The notes: generated by a model not told the origin, from the sequence alone. Shown: positions 22,621 to 33,165, counted from the first letter of the stretch. The stretch: 64,000 nucleotides of DNA from Chaetoderma sp. LZ-2023a (GCA_034401795.1 CM067370.1:99828164-99892163), one strand, 5' to 3'. Numbers and translations are program-made.

Positions 22621-23271
22621 GTGCAAAATATGCACACCACTGGCTTGCAGCAGGACTATCCAGATGTGTGGAAGTACTTTGTCCCACGCTCAACCTCAGG
22701 CCGCACACCAGCAGGGATCATTCGGATCAACCAGTCCCTGGAAGCACCGTGCTACTGCCTCCTTATGGCACAGACCCAGCTGCCTCATTCCATAGATGGT
22801 GTCAGCAGAGCAGAGGTCCAGGCCATGTTCATCGGTCTCGTTGAGGATATGATCATCGTGGCAGACCCCAGTAGTCTTATTGCTAGGTTCCAGCAGGGGT
22901 TGCAGAAGGCCCGTCGCAAGCTTGACTTTGCTATGCCACACCTACAGTTGATTCTGAGCAACATGATCGTGAACATCGAGGACCTCCAAGTCAAGGGCTA
23001 TAACAAAATGATGATCGAGGGGAGTTCCCCCGGTGTCCACTTCGGCTTCAACACTGCCATCGACGCACGTATGCATAGTATGAGCCATACAGGCGTTCCA
23101 ACCCTGACACTGCAGCCAGTCAACATGGCAGCTCCAGGTGACCCGACACTGCAGCCAGTCGACACGACACTGCTTCCCATGGTAGCTCTATGTGTGATGT
23201 CAGGCCTAGCTATCGTGGCGCTCGGGTCAGCCTACTCCGCCGCTAGCAAACCAGCTATAAGACTATCCTGA
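22621..23271 (+). CDS. Unknown ORF with C-terminal membrane helix
   Basis: The frame is open from about 22560. The first ATG is 22630, and the true start may lie upstream of a C-run at about 22546-22552 where the frame changes. It reads DYPDVWKYFVP, RTPAGIIRINQSLEA and FQQGLQKARRKLDFAMPHL. A repeat-like TLQPV phrase occurs twice, followed by one hydrophobic segment (MVALCVMSGLAIVALGSAYS) very near the C-terminus. A tail-anchored membrane protein is a fair reading. No family is recognised. Confidence 0.5.
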   Translation: MQNMHTTGLQQDYPDVWKYFVPRSTSGRTPAGIIRINQSLEAPCYCLLMAQTQLPHSIDGVSRAEVQAMFIGLVEDMIIVADPSSLIARFQQGLQKARRKLDFAMPHLQLILSNMIVNIEDLQVKGYNKMMIEGSSPGVHFGFNTAIDARMHSMSHTGVPTLTLQPVNMAAPGDPTLQPVDTTLLPMVALCVMSGLAIVALGSAYSAASKPAIRLS

Positions 23272-23536
23272 CTCTCTACAGTAGCAGTGGGGACCACGGT
23301 GAGACACTGACCCAGCTTGGCGTGCCGTACAGCTCCTATACCCGCTGCCAACATGCACATCGAAGGGCTGGAGGGTTCGGCAGCGCATCCTTTTTCCAGA
23401 GTTCACCAGGCATATGATCTATTCCTTCCACATGACTCATCGATGTCGCCGGCAGGTACAAGGCGCCAGTACTGCTCACAGACAAGTCACCCTCAGAAGT
23501 TAAGGGCCTTGACCAAGTCGTACAGAGATGCCATCC

Positions 23537-23926
23537 TTATATAGAATGGCTTAAATGTTCGGTGGCCCAGATGGCCGCGAGTGCTATGGCAACGTATGGT
23601 AGCCACGGGCCTGCGACTCTGAAGAATGTACCTACCACTGAGGCGATGGCTGGTATGGCTTCAGAAATCTTCTCCACCCCATGGAGAGCATTGTTGGCGA
23701 TCTTGTGAACCGTCTCGCCAGCCTTCATTGTGACCAGAGCGAGCAGAGCCCCAACTGCTGCCAGCAGACCGATAGAACCTTTTACGTAAGTGCGATAGAT
23801 TCCTTTCGCTCTGTGTACGAGCTTGTGGGATTCAGGCGCAGTGTCCACTACATCATCATGCTCACCCGTGGTCTCCACTACATCATAGTCATCTGCATCC
23901 TCCTCCGAGGCTGTATCTGAGCCAAC
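23537..23926 (-). CDS. Unknown small protein with several hydrophobic helices
   Basis: The frame is open from about 23926 to the stop at 23537-23539. The first part is strongly acidic (SEEDADDYDVV). After a basic stretch (HRAKGIYRTYVKG) come hydrophobic segments GSIGLLAAVGALLALVTM, a PAIASVVGTFF stretch and LPYVAIALAAIWA. I find no ATG near the N-terminus; a GTG lies at 23878, or the start is on another exon or in a lost frame. It is convergent to the plus-strand series and closes the cluster before the LINE at 23985. Confidence 0.45.
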   Translation of the reverse strand, partial: VGSDTASEEDADDYDVVETTGEHDDVVDTAPESHKLVHRAKGIYRTYVKGSIGLLAAVGALLALVTMKAGETVHKIANNALHGVEKISEAIPAIASVVGTFFRVAGPWLPYVAIALAAIWATEHLSHSI

Positions 23927-23984
23927 GCTCGACTATGAAGCATCAACAGGTCAGAAGACAGAAGAGCTTATAGTAGTGGTGGCA

Positions 23985-25260
23985 GCTGCAACGGACATCC
24001 GAGACAAAATCGATGACTTCACTGGATCATGTTAAAGTGGCTTCAAACGTTCAGACATTGTATGGGCTCAACGCATGCTTGTGTTGGTAGTCATGTCCAA
24101 ACACTGAGATTTTCACAAAATGGGCATTGATATGTCATGAGCCTTCAACACAATTAAACGCTCAAAGATGCTAGATGTACTATGCCAGGCCAAATGCAAT
24201 GAAGATGAGCTACGACTAGTGAGACTACTGCTTGCAGACATCAAGCTGAGAATATGAGTCAAGTCAATGAAGTATGTAGACTTTGAGACATCAATCGACT
24301 CCCCAGAGGGAGATGGTCTATCTGCGATGCTTTTCACCTGGTACATTGCTGCAGCATTGAAATCCATGCGGGAAGGTTCCACAAGACCAGATCTCCAGTG
24401 TCAATACTGGGTATGCCGATAGAGATGAAATATACCGACCATGTGGACTTCATAGACGAGGAAAAAAAGCCCCTTGACGAACTTCTCCCAATAGCTGCAA
24501 GCACACTAAAAATTGAGAATCTCTTTATGAATGAATCTTAAACAGGTTTTACCCACATATACCTCTCTACAAAGCATGAAACGAAAGAAAATGACGATCC
24601 ACTTCGTGGCGGTGTGCCATGGAGGAAAAGTAAATTCCTGGGCTCACTGTTTTGCAGTACTGCTGACATTGCTGCACCCTGCGTCATGGGGAACATATCT
24701 TTCCAGTCCTTCTGGAAGCTATGGATTCGTACATCAAAGATGCCCTTGATAAAAAGGCGACGTTTATACAATGCAACCTGCGTATCCTTGATGCTGTATA
24801 ACTGTAACAGCTGGCCAGCTCCAAAGTCAGCTCCAGTTAAACACGATGTCTGCCACCGCAAACACCTACGCATGATCACTGGACACCGATGACAAAGCAG
24901 CATAATTTCCAGTGATGCACTATTCAAGGTGTGTAATACGTCGCTGCTGTCTGTAAAAGTCGGCCAGCAAAGATGATCCATATTTGGCCATGCGCTAAGG
25001 ATGCCAGAAGAGACACAATCACAGAGAGCCTTGGAATTCGCCCAACTCGGAGCCAGCAAATACAAAGTCAGGGGAGGACGTCATCGCATAAATCTGCTAA
25101 GGGTGCTACGAAGTGACCTCAAGAAACCAGGACTCGGTACACTCAACTCAAGAATGGACCGGGGGAAGATAAGGATTTCGGCTGAGGACAAGTCACGCTG
25201 GGTAAAAGCGAAGGAATCATTTCTACTACTACAGCCGTAGAATAGAGTAATCATACATGG
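23985..25260 (+). pseudogene. Non-LTR retrotransposon remnant, copy B
   Basis: The same family as 1-1560 with the same order of segments: IDDFTGSC, the GIDMS.AFNTIKR block (24125-24165), a YTDHVDF segment near 24430 where the YADD box should be, then 24614-24892 (SKFLGSLFCSTADI, HRKHLRMITGHR) and 25001-25240 (ALEFAQLGASKYK). Frames are broken by stops and shifts. The YADD motif has decayed to Y-T-D-H. It ends with agtaatcatac near 25250. It bounds the MITE-free block on the right. Confidence 0.85.
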
Positions 25261-25860
25261 GAAAGACAGTGAAATGAATTCATTGAAACATGGTAATCAG
25301 CATAAATTGGCCTACAGTATGGTATATGTGTGTGACCATCCGCTGTTATCATTGGCAATTTCAAATGGGTTGTCTACTCCCGGTACGACCCGTTGACCAG
25401 AGCCTAATTTTGGTCATCAATGGTAGATCACGTTTGGACAGACCCGCGAAATTTGCAGCACCCTTTTTCTTGGGTAAAGAGTTATTAATAACGCACCACC
25501 CTCCCCAGCCCACCCCACATCCACCACACACCGTTAAGAGCGTTCTAAGACAATGATTGAGGGTCCATTTGTGTTCGTGTGACTGCCCAGTACAGACTCC
25601 AAGCTGAAACACACGCCTGTACGCACACATGAACGCGTACGCACGAACGCACGCACGCGCACACACACCAAACACACACTAGTCTAAAATAGAAAATCCA
25701 TCACAAAGGTGGTCTAGCTTCCGAACACCGAAGCAAACCTATTAGGCCTATAAAACTATCGCCTACATTATATAACACCGACCCTAAAATATGTTTTTGT
25801 GACAATTTCATTGTATTAACCCTTTGAACCTTGAAAATCCAGAATCACAATTTCATAGCA
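25261..25860. other. No gene recognised; CA-rich patches
   Basis: Contains C/A-rich low-complexity stretches at 25495-25535 and 25625-25680. No gene is supported. Confidence 0.4.
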
Positions 25861-26250
25861 ATCATACATGTAAGCTGTTGAGTATTTTAAAACTAATTTG
25901 CCAGGAACCTGTTCTTGTCATAGGCAGCAACAGCACCCAGTCAAATTACTTGCAAAATACTCAACAGAATAATTATTCAATTGTAGAGGATTTTGGTGTT
26001 TTTGGCCTTTCGGTGAAAAATATTAACACATTAACACTAAAGGCGTCAAAAAATAACTTCTGCAGTCGTATTGAGAAATGTCAATTTGGAGATCAAGAAA
26101 CGACTATTTTTGAAAATTTACCGCTCGAATGACTGGTTCAATAATCGACCCAGTCTTTCATGTGGTAAATTTTCAATTATAATCTTTTGGGCTGCAAATT
26201 GACATTTTGTATGAGAAATTCTAAACTTTCTTGAACAAATTTGAGTATTA
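25861..26250. mobile_element. Family A palindrome plus family B fragment
   Basis: 25870-25966 is a diverged family A palindrome (ctgttgagtattttaaaac against aaaatactcaacag). From about 25995 to 26250 comes sequence related to family B (see 35867-36266), with inverted segments tgagaaatgtcaatttgg and caaattgacattttg. The family B termini are not clear here. Confidence 0.6.
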
Positions 26251-26267
26251 AGAGGGTATTCCCATTG

Positions 26268-26336
26268 TGGTACTCTCTCTCTCCCTCTCTCTCCCTCCCT
26301 CCCTCTCTCTCTCCCTCTCTCTCCCCCTCTCTCTCC

Positions 26337-26400
<64 letters not shown>

Positions 26401-26411
26401 TCTCTCTCTTA
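26268..26411. repeat. (CT)n microsatellite
   Basis: Long CT array with CCCT interruptions. It gives SLSLSL and RERERE reading frames on the two strands, without coding meaning. Confidence 0.97.
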
Positions 26412-26974
26412 GGTGGTCTGTTATGACAGGTTTAGGACAAGTCTGTTTATGTAATAAATGTAATAAATTATGAATTATTTGAGCTCTTGCTGATTTATTA
26501 CATGATAAAATCGTGAGTGGTTTTTTCCCTTCGTTATTTTTTAACAACGCTATTAAACTCGTACCTTAAATATTAAAATTTTGACAGTTATGACGCTAAT
26601 ATCCAGTCTTTGGCTATTTCGAGCGTTTGCACATATGGCCAATCAAATCACGGTTCCGCTCCAATTAACACATCCGTTGATTCGTTTAGAAGTATATATT
26701 AGGACTACGGCAACCTCGGTGCAGTTCAACTAGAAAGCAGTGATATAACCGTTAATCTAATTCCAACATTACATATTATGGTTTTATGACTTATGTGTTA
26801 AGCATATATATGGACAGGCTATCGAGATTACTACCGAGATAGCTTGTTGTTTTATTATATAGGCCTAGGCCCTACTACTAGAACATTTCTAAGGATATTC
26901 TAAATAAATATACTTAAATACCCGAAAATTAAGATATTCCTACGGCAAAATTACCTTCATATTAATGTGATTAA
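26412..26974. other. No gene recognised
   Basis: AT-rich, no supported feature. Confidence 0.3.
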
Positions 26975-28015
26975 TACGGGTACATATTACGATTTTTCGC
27001 TAAGAAGTGGTCACTTCCCGGCTCCTAGACAATGGACCTTTCCGGTTTTAGCTATGCCCCTCCCATTTCTAGCTAAGCTCCACCCACCCCTCGGTCGTGC
27101 TGGGATCGATCGATCTCTGAACACCCTGACTATCAATTTCCAAAAAGCCACACATATAAGCTGTTGAATATTTTGAAACTAATTTGACTGGGGGCTGTTG
27201 CTGCCTAGGGCAGCAACAGCGCCTAGTCAAATTAGTTTTTAAATATTCAACATCATGTTTATTAAATAGCAAAGAATTACAAAGACATACAGTTCATACA
27301 GCGTGTCGGACTGTTTGAGATTTGATGACGGCCTATATGGAACCCTTTGTGACGTAATGATTTTGACGTCATCATACACGCGTTAATTATGACGTCATAC
27401 GAAGTCAGAGGATGGATGGATACTCTAGAAAGGTGAATTCTAAGAGAATTGTAGACAGGATTTGGTGGTATAGCGGTAAACCTGATTTAAATCAGAAACC
27501 CCTTACATATTACGGCTACCATAAAGTGCATGGTCTTGCGACGTTTAGTTGGCTAATTAAAATAATTTAGACGTGACTACTGAACCGCATATACATCAAG
27601 TTGCGGCAATTAATATGTGTGCGCAAAGCTGAACGCGAGTCGGTTGGAACGACCTTAACGATCGTATGTCATGCGCAGACACGAATTCATTACTGCTTTG
27701 ATAAGATTTTATTCAGATCTCATTTTACTAGCTAAATTCGGGGTTACGCATTATGATTTTTCGCTAAGATACATTCACGGCCCGGCTCCTAGATAATTCT
27801 AAGAGAATTGTGGACAAGCCTTAGTATGGTGTTAACCCTGATTTAGAATCAGAAACCCCATACATATTACGGCTACCATGAGGTGGTCTTGCGGCGTTGA
27901 GCAATTAAAATAATTTACACGCGACTACTGAAATGCTTATACCTAAACTTCTGGCAGTTAATACGCATGCGCAAAAGCTGAACGCGAGTCTGGCGGAATG
28001 AGGGTTTTTCAGATC
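26975..28015 (+). repeat. Duplicated ~290-bp repeat, one copy split by a family A insertion
   Basis: Copy 1 runs 26975-27030 and resumes at 27435-27700. Copy 2 is 27740-28015. Shared anchors are tatgatttttcgctaag, cccggctcctaga, aattctaagagaattgt, atcagaaacccc, acatattacggctacca and gctgaacgcgagtc. Copy 2 reads straight through the place where copy 1 holds the family A element, so copy 2 acts as an empty site. Confidence 0.85.
27031..27434 (+). mobile_element. Family A palindromic element, full length (404 bp)
   Basis: The most complete reference copy. Order: AATGGACCTTTCC terminus, ttttagctatgcccctccc module, gggatcgatcgatc, a diverged donor region, palindrome 27160-27252 with ctgcctagggcag centre, tttattaaatag, TTTGACGTCATCATAC and TATGACGTCATACG, then the inverted terminus (agaaaggtg). 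The insertion boundaries are confirmed by the empty-site copy at 27781-27800. Confidence 0.92.
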
Positions 28016-28228
28016 TCATTTTAATAGCTTACGTCACCGCAACAAAATCTTGACATGTGACACATCTTGAAATGACTCAATAAAGTTGCTCGAAATATCT
28101 TCAGCAAGTCTTGCAACATTGACTGCCCTGCTGATTATTTTGAGAACCATTTAATTGAAAATTGTTGCGTCAACAATTTCTTATCAAATCATTACCTAGT
28201 GACAATTGTATTATCAGCTGATTATGTT

Positions 28229-28520
28229 AACAACAGCTTGACAGAAAGCTGTTGCTACTTCTTCTTCTTCTTCTTCTTTTCGTTCGCTGATCATACCGCC
28301 GGTCCTGTAAGTGACTGTCGACATGATCATAAGCGTTAAGTGCGTGGATCCAGGGTTTATTAGAGTGCGCCGTGCGGCCTGGAACCTTCGTCTTCAGCAC
28401 TCGAGGTTTCTGTCAGGGTTACCTCACCCTTACCTCCTTTAGTCGCCTCTTACGACACGCAGAGGATACGGAAGGTGTATTCTAAGCCCCACCTACAGGC
28501 AGCAACAGTTTTCAGTAAAC
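28229..28520 (-). mobile_element. SINE-like element inserted in a family A palindrome
   Basis: The outer parts are palindrome arms (gaaagctgttgcta and ggcagcaacagttttc). Between them, 28257-28497 begins with (CTT)n and contains tttagtcgcctcttacgaca. I recall that block as the conserved central domain of widespread animal SINEs (Meta-type). On the minus strand the element would end in an (AAG)n tail. A tRNA-like head was not clearly identified. Confidence 0.55.
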
Positions 28521-28800
28521 TTGTTATAAATATATGTGTTGTCAATTGCAACGTAGCAAACATATAACAGGTATTGAACTATGCTAATGCTAGGCACTTA
28601 CTACGCGCTCACCTTGGAAGACGGCATAAGAATGACTAGCATTAGCATGACAAGAATGGTTTTATACCAACAATTGCTCACCAGCGAAGAGAATAGAGAC
28701 TGAAATAATGGTTCCAGCAAATATCTATATAAAATAACGGCTACAGCTCTAGTTAGTTAAAGTGGGTAACAAATATACCTAAATAGAGAATCTGGAACGA

Positions 28801-28893
28801 GGTCACTTTTCATATCACTATTATGGACCGAGTTGAAAATTATCAAATTGATAATTTTCAAAGAGGTTCATAACAGTGATATGAAATGTGACC
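28801..28893. mobile_element. 93-bp hairpin element
   Basis: Two 46-bp arms (28801-28846 and 28848-28893) are inverted copies with few mismatches. The outer ends are GGTCAC...GTGACC, and the central part is gaaaattatcaa/ttgataattttc. It is a small foldback MITE or a hairpin RNA locus. Confidence 0.65.
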
Positions 28894-28905
28894 GAGTTTG
28901 AGATT

Positions 28906-29304
28906 TTATTTATCATATAAACTGTAATTTTGAAATATTTGCCAATAGTTGCTGATGTGACTTTTATCTGATTTCTCATTGTTGATTTTCATATAATCGA
29001 TACCGCCGCTGTGACGCACCACTACTTGATAACAGATACTGAATGCGCAGCCAAATATAGCGACAAACACAAAATCTGGCGATGTCAGCCGTAAGCTACA
29101 CTTTTCTTCTAAGACTATAGCAGAGCCACGGCCATCAATCGTTACTTCACTGCCGACTGATAAACTGTCAAACGATGACATTTTGCGATGACGTTTCATG
29201 AATGAAACGCGCACATCAATCGATGTTTTAATTGGTTGATTTAAATGGGTTGCGCACCCAACAGCCGATGAAAAGACTTCGTTGAATATGGCACGTGTGC
29301 TCAT
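28906..29304 (-). CDS. Unrecognised 132-codon ORF, low support
   Basis: An ATG-started frame of 132 codons with basic and Ser-rich N-terminal parts (SFMKRHRKMSSFDSL) and one hydrophobic stretch (FVFVAIFGCAFSICYQVVV) that could be a membrane helix. No known family, splice partner or second copy is seen. In AT-rich DNA a frame of this length is uncommon but can arise by chance. It starts just beyond the hairpin at 28801-28893. Confidence 0.25.
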   Translation of the reverse strand: MSTRAIFNEVFSSAVGCATHLNQPIKTSIDVRVSFMKRHRKMSSFDSLSVGSEVTIDGRGSAIVLEEKCSLRLTSPDFVFVAIFGCAFSICYQVVVRHSGGIDYMKINNEKSDKSHISNYWQIFQNYSLYDK

Positions 29305-29595
29305 ATCGAAAAATATGGAACGTGCTAGAAGGCGTGTTTATATGATAAATTTAGCTACGATATGTTTCTTTTATCAATAGATGAGGGCTTTAAGAAACTG
29401 GTAGTGAAATTGGCATTGTGTAGGTGAAATGAACGCTGTGCAGTCAACGGTTAGTGAGTTACTTATACAGTCTACTAACAATTAGTGAAGCACCTTTTTT
29501 CTTCTTTTTTTAAATTTGTTAAGCACTTGTTTTCCCACAAAAACATAATACTTTTTCTCATTGTAATTAAATGGATTTGCTGATTCCTTTTGTGC

Positions 29596-31130
29596 AATAA
29601 TCACCTACAGACGTTATCTGAGCGATCGGGAACTTTCTCGTGGCATTGGTCTGTTGCAAGGCGGCTGGAGACAGCAACGAGTAGATGTTGCCCTTGGAGT
29701 CGGTCGGAGTATCATCTCTAGGGCATGGAACCGACATCAGGAAACCAGTTAAGTGAACAAACGTCATGGTGGAGGAAATTTGTGGACTACAATACACCCA
29801 CAAGACAGGTTCCTTGTCATCTCTGGCCGCCGAAAGTGGACCACCAATGCTACAGTATTACGAAACCACTTTTAGAGTCGCGACGGCATTGGTGGTATCC
29901 ACGCAAACTGTTAGAAACAGACTGCATGCCAGTGGTTTAATGGCCAACAGACCTGCTGTGAAGCTACCCTTGAGTGAGAGGAACCATCAAGCGAGAGTGG
30001 ATCGGAGTGGAAAACATCTCAAATGGAACCCTGATCAATGGGAAGTGGTCTTGTTCACAGAGGAGTCACGATTCGTCCTCGACCTACAAAATGGACATGT
30101 TCTTCTGTGGCGACGTCAAAATTTGCTGATGCCAACTTTGGGTTCGCTTTCGTGACTGGCTTGATTCGTGGTTCACCGACGCGGTTCGAGATTCGTGCAT
30201 TTTACCATTCCGGAAGGGGAAGATTTACTGGCGTGGTTCGTGTAACCAGTAACCGAGTTTTGTTGTTACCAATGGTTAAGGGTTCGTAAACTCCAAGATG
30301 GTGGTGCTCGGCTGAGTTTTACAACCTATTTGAATGACGAAATCTCATCAATATTTTTAGTGGATGCGATCGGCTGCGATTTACATAGACTTAAATCAAA
30401 GTCTAAACCGAAATCCGATGAAATTAATTGCTAAAGTTAACCCAATTTAGAATGTTTTAAGGGCTCACTACATTATAACGAAATTGCAATCAGCAAGCCT
30501 CGCCAATTTACATAAATGCCATTTTGGCGTTTCTGGTTCGTGGTTAGTGCCTTAGTAGTTCCTGTTTCGTGCTTTGAACCGAGTCATCAAATTCTCGAAC
30601 CAAGTAAGTCGCCAAAACGAGCCCGTAGTGGAACATGACAGCCGGATGTTCAGTCATGATGTGGGCCAGCATTAGTGCTGATGACCATGCACACCTCTAC
30701 TGCACCCAGAATAGTTCTCCGACTGGTGTGTGATCTGGGCCCCATGCTGATGCAACTGGGCAAGAGTTAATTCGGCTGGCGATATGCGCAACCACGCAAA
30801 GCAAGGGTAGTAAACCTCTACCGAGGGTATTGTGCGAATGGAGTGACTCGCTCTCCAGACTTGCCAGATATCAATTTCAGCATAACCAGTCCAACCCACT
30901 AGCCTCTAAGCGCTTGGACAGGCCTTGGCAGAGTAGTAGGTCAACATAACACAAGTTCGGTTCCAATCCTTGATTGGCAGCATGCAAAGGTGGTACGCTG
31001 CAATAAGCACTATGGGTGGCCATCCCGACTAGCCGGGAATTCATGACGGTGGGTGGCACTTGGCAGACTCATCCGTACATGCCGTAGTTTCTCCACAGCA
31101 TGATGCAGGGTCACATCAGCAACTACGCGT
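29596..31130 (+). pseudogene. Tc1-like transposase remnant, interrupted
   Basis: 29600-29760 encodes the helix-turn-helix part in one frame (GLLQGGWRQQRVDVALG, IISRAWNRHQET). 29766-30125 gives RHGGG..., TVRNRLHASGL, HLKWNPDQWEVVLF and TEESRF. Tc1-like enzymes normally have DES in the last motif, and that catalytic aspartate is Glu here. A foreign stretch splits the gene at about 30150-30640. Then come SVMMWASISADD-like sequence (near 30655) and DNARPH-region and SPDLPDINF sequence (30780-30890), the usual place of the later catalytic residues. Stops and shifts are present. No terminal inverted repeats were located. Confidence 0.8.
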
Positions 31131-31679
31131 GTCATCCTTAGTTGCACAATAGTGCTTTTCCGTGTTGATAATTACAAAAGAAACGTAGGCCTAGTTACGT
31201 TCGTATGGATTCTAATCTGTATCTCAATGTTCAAAGTGGTCTATTATTGCACGTTATCCTTAGCGATTTTAAGTAGTAGCTATGTATAAATTCTCTATTA
31301 GGTACATAATTTATGTAGTAAACTACGTGCTAGGCTATATACCTGTATTGATACATAACTACATGGACGCCAGCCACAAAAAACTATTTAGTTGGTTCTA
31401 CACTTGACGATAACCGCTACCATCTTGACTTCCCGCCTAGCATAATAGCATTAATAGGCACTGGACACTAAGTTAAAATGCGAGCTGTGGATTCGGACAT
31501 GGTTTACATATAGGTTATTCCCATTGAACTATACAATAGATAACTTTCCAGCATTGAACTCATTTTCCAACAACATTCTACACCAATAATTTTATTATCT
31601 CATTGGAAACTAATGAAAAAACATATTGCTGCGCATTTGAATGATTGCTGACATAACTCTGTGACACCGTAATGACGGC
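31131..31679. other. No gene recognised
   Basis: AT-rich, no supported feature. Confidence 0.3.
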
Positions 31680-32022
31680 ATCCATTTATAGATATGCCCC
31701 GCCCATTGCTAATTACGCCAGCATATTTTTACGCGTGTTGAACTCGATCTGAAATTTTAAATTCCAAGGTAAGCCGTTGGATATTTTGAACATTACTGCC
31801 CAGACAGCAACAGCTCTCAGTCAAATTAGTTTCAAAATAGTCAACAGAATGTTTATTACATTGGAAATTCACCAACGAAGTACAATTCGTATACTTTGAA
31901 GTGTGTGACTTTTTACTTTGGCTATGGACTAAATTCCATCATTTTGAGTGTGACATCAATTAATGCGTGGCGTATTTGAGTAATACTGTCAAATACCTGA
32001 GTGACATGTAGGATCTGTCCGT
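31680..32022 (+). mobile_element. Family A element, diverged
   Basis: tagatatgccccgcccattgc, tccaaggtaagccgttgg, a shortened palindrome (31765-31850) and gtttattacattgg are recognisable. The octamers have decayed. Confidence 0.75.
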
Positions 32023-32741
32023 TGCCGGCAGTAAGTGTATCCAGCCATTATGTAATACCAATAGAGTATGGAATAGTTAAACCTATAATGTAATGGCCCC
32101 ATATGTGGGCTTTATTACAAAGGTTATACTAAAGAAATGTAGGCCCACTCGTATTAACGGTGTATACGCGCGTGCGCGTGTACCTGTGCATGTACGTGGG
32201 CGCGTGCGCGCGTGAATGCGTGAGTAGATAGAGGTGGGTTTAGGCGCGTGCGGGTAGGTGACTGGGTAGCTTTTTATGTGTGTTTGAATGGACAATGCAA
32301 GGTAATGGTGAGATGTTTTCTTTGTCAATAAGTTTTTCAACGATTTTTGGTTAAGGTATGTGGCGAAACCAAATGGATAACTTTGCAAACAATTCCTTTT
32401 GTTGCATGCGCAGATAGATGGTCGCAAGACCTGGCTTGTAGGGTAATGCTCTTAAGGTGTCTTAAGCAATAAGAGAACAGTCTTGAAGCCAGCCATTAGG
32501 TGTGTAATTTTTTTACACTCTTTTGGTAGCTAGTCTGGAGCTTTTCCAGGAACCACCTATATGGCTGCCGGTTTCATAAAGAATCATAAAGTACCTCTGA
32601 TTTCCTTTTTAAAAACCCGATGCGAATCCTAGGGTAAACTAATGAATAATAGCATTTCACACATATATTGATGTATTAAAGGGGCACTAATTAAATCTAA
32701 AATAGTGTATTATATTAATGTACCTTTCCAATTTATCAATT
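32023..32741. other. No gene recognised; GTGCGC-rich patch
   Basis: A purine-pyrimidine alternating patch (cgcgcgtgcgcgtg) lies near 32165-32215. The minus-strand frame across 32083-32427 has the composition of that patch and no family signal. Confidence 0.35.
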
Positions 32742-33110
32742 CATCACATGACGTCATATGAATTTACAATGAACTAATGACGTGTATGGTGACGTCATAA
32801 ACATTATGTCATGAATGACTCGATTTAGTCCGTATTAAACGCTTAATAATCCGACACGTTGACCGAATTGTGTCTTTACTATTTAATAAACATTCTGCCG
32901 AATATTTTGAAACTAATTTAACCGGGCGCTGTCGCTGCCAGCAACAGCACCCAGTCAAATTAGTCTCAAAATATTTAACAGCCTTACCTGTATAGTTTTC
33001 TGGAAATTGAGTCACTGAGTTCAGGTATCGATCGATCCCAACATGGGCAAAGCGTGTGTGGAGTTTAGCTAGAAATGGGCAGGACATAGCTAAAACTGGA
33101 AAGGTCCATT
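32742..33110 (-). mobile_element. Family A element, near complete
   Basis: Reverse copy: ATGACGTCAT near 32751, GTGACGTCAT near 32790, palindrome 32893-32983 with ctgccagcaacag centre, ttacctgtatag (reversed donor motif), gatcgatccc, tagctagaaatgggcagg, and terminus GGAAAGGTCCATT ending at 33110. Confidence 0.9.
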
Positions 33111-33165
33111 GTATTTTGGGATTATGGTGCATAGATTTCATATCTTCGCATCGAGGAGAATTCCT

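Noticed and set aside
19678-23926. Assignment of the ORF cluster to Polinton/Maverick or adintovirus
   Set aside because: I can see no DNA polymerase B, integrase, packaging ATPase or adenain-like protease in the block, so naming it would be a guess.
27455-27500. tRNA-like A box (ggtggtatagcggtaa)
   Set aside because: No matching B box or cloverleaf follows, and the second copy of this repeat does not keep the motif.
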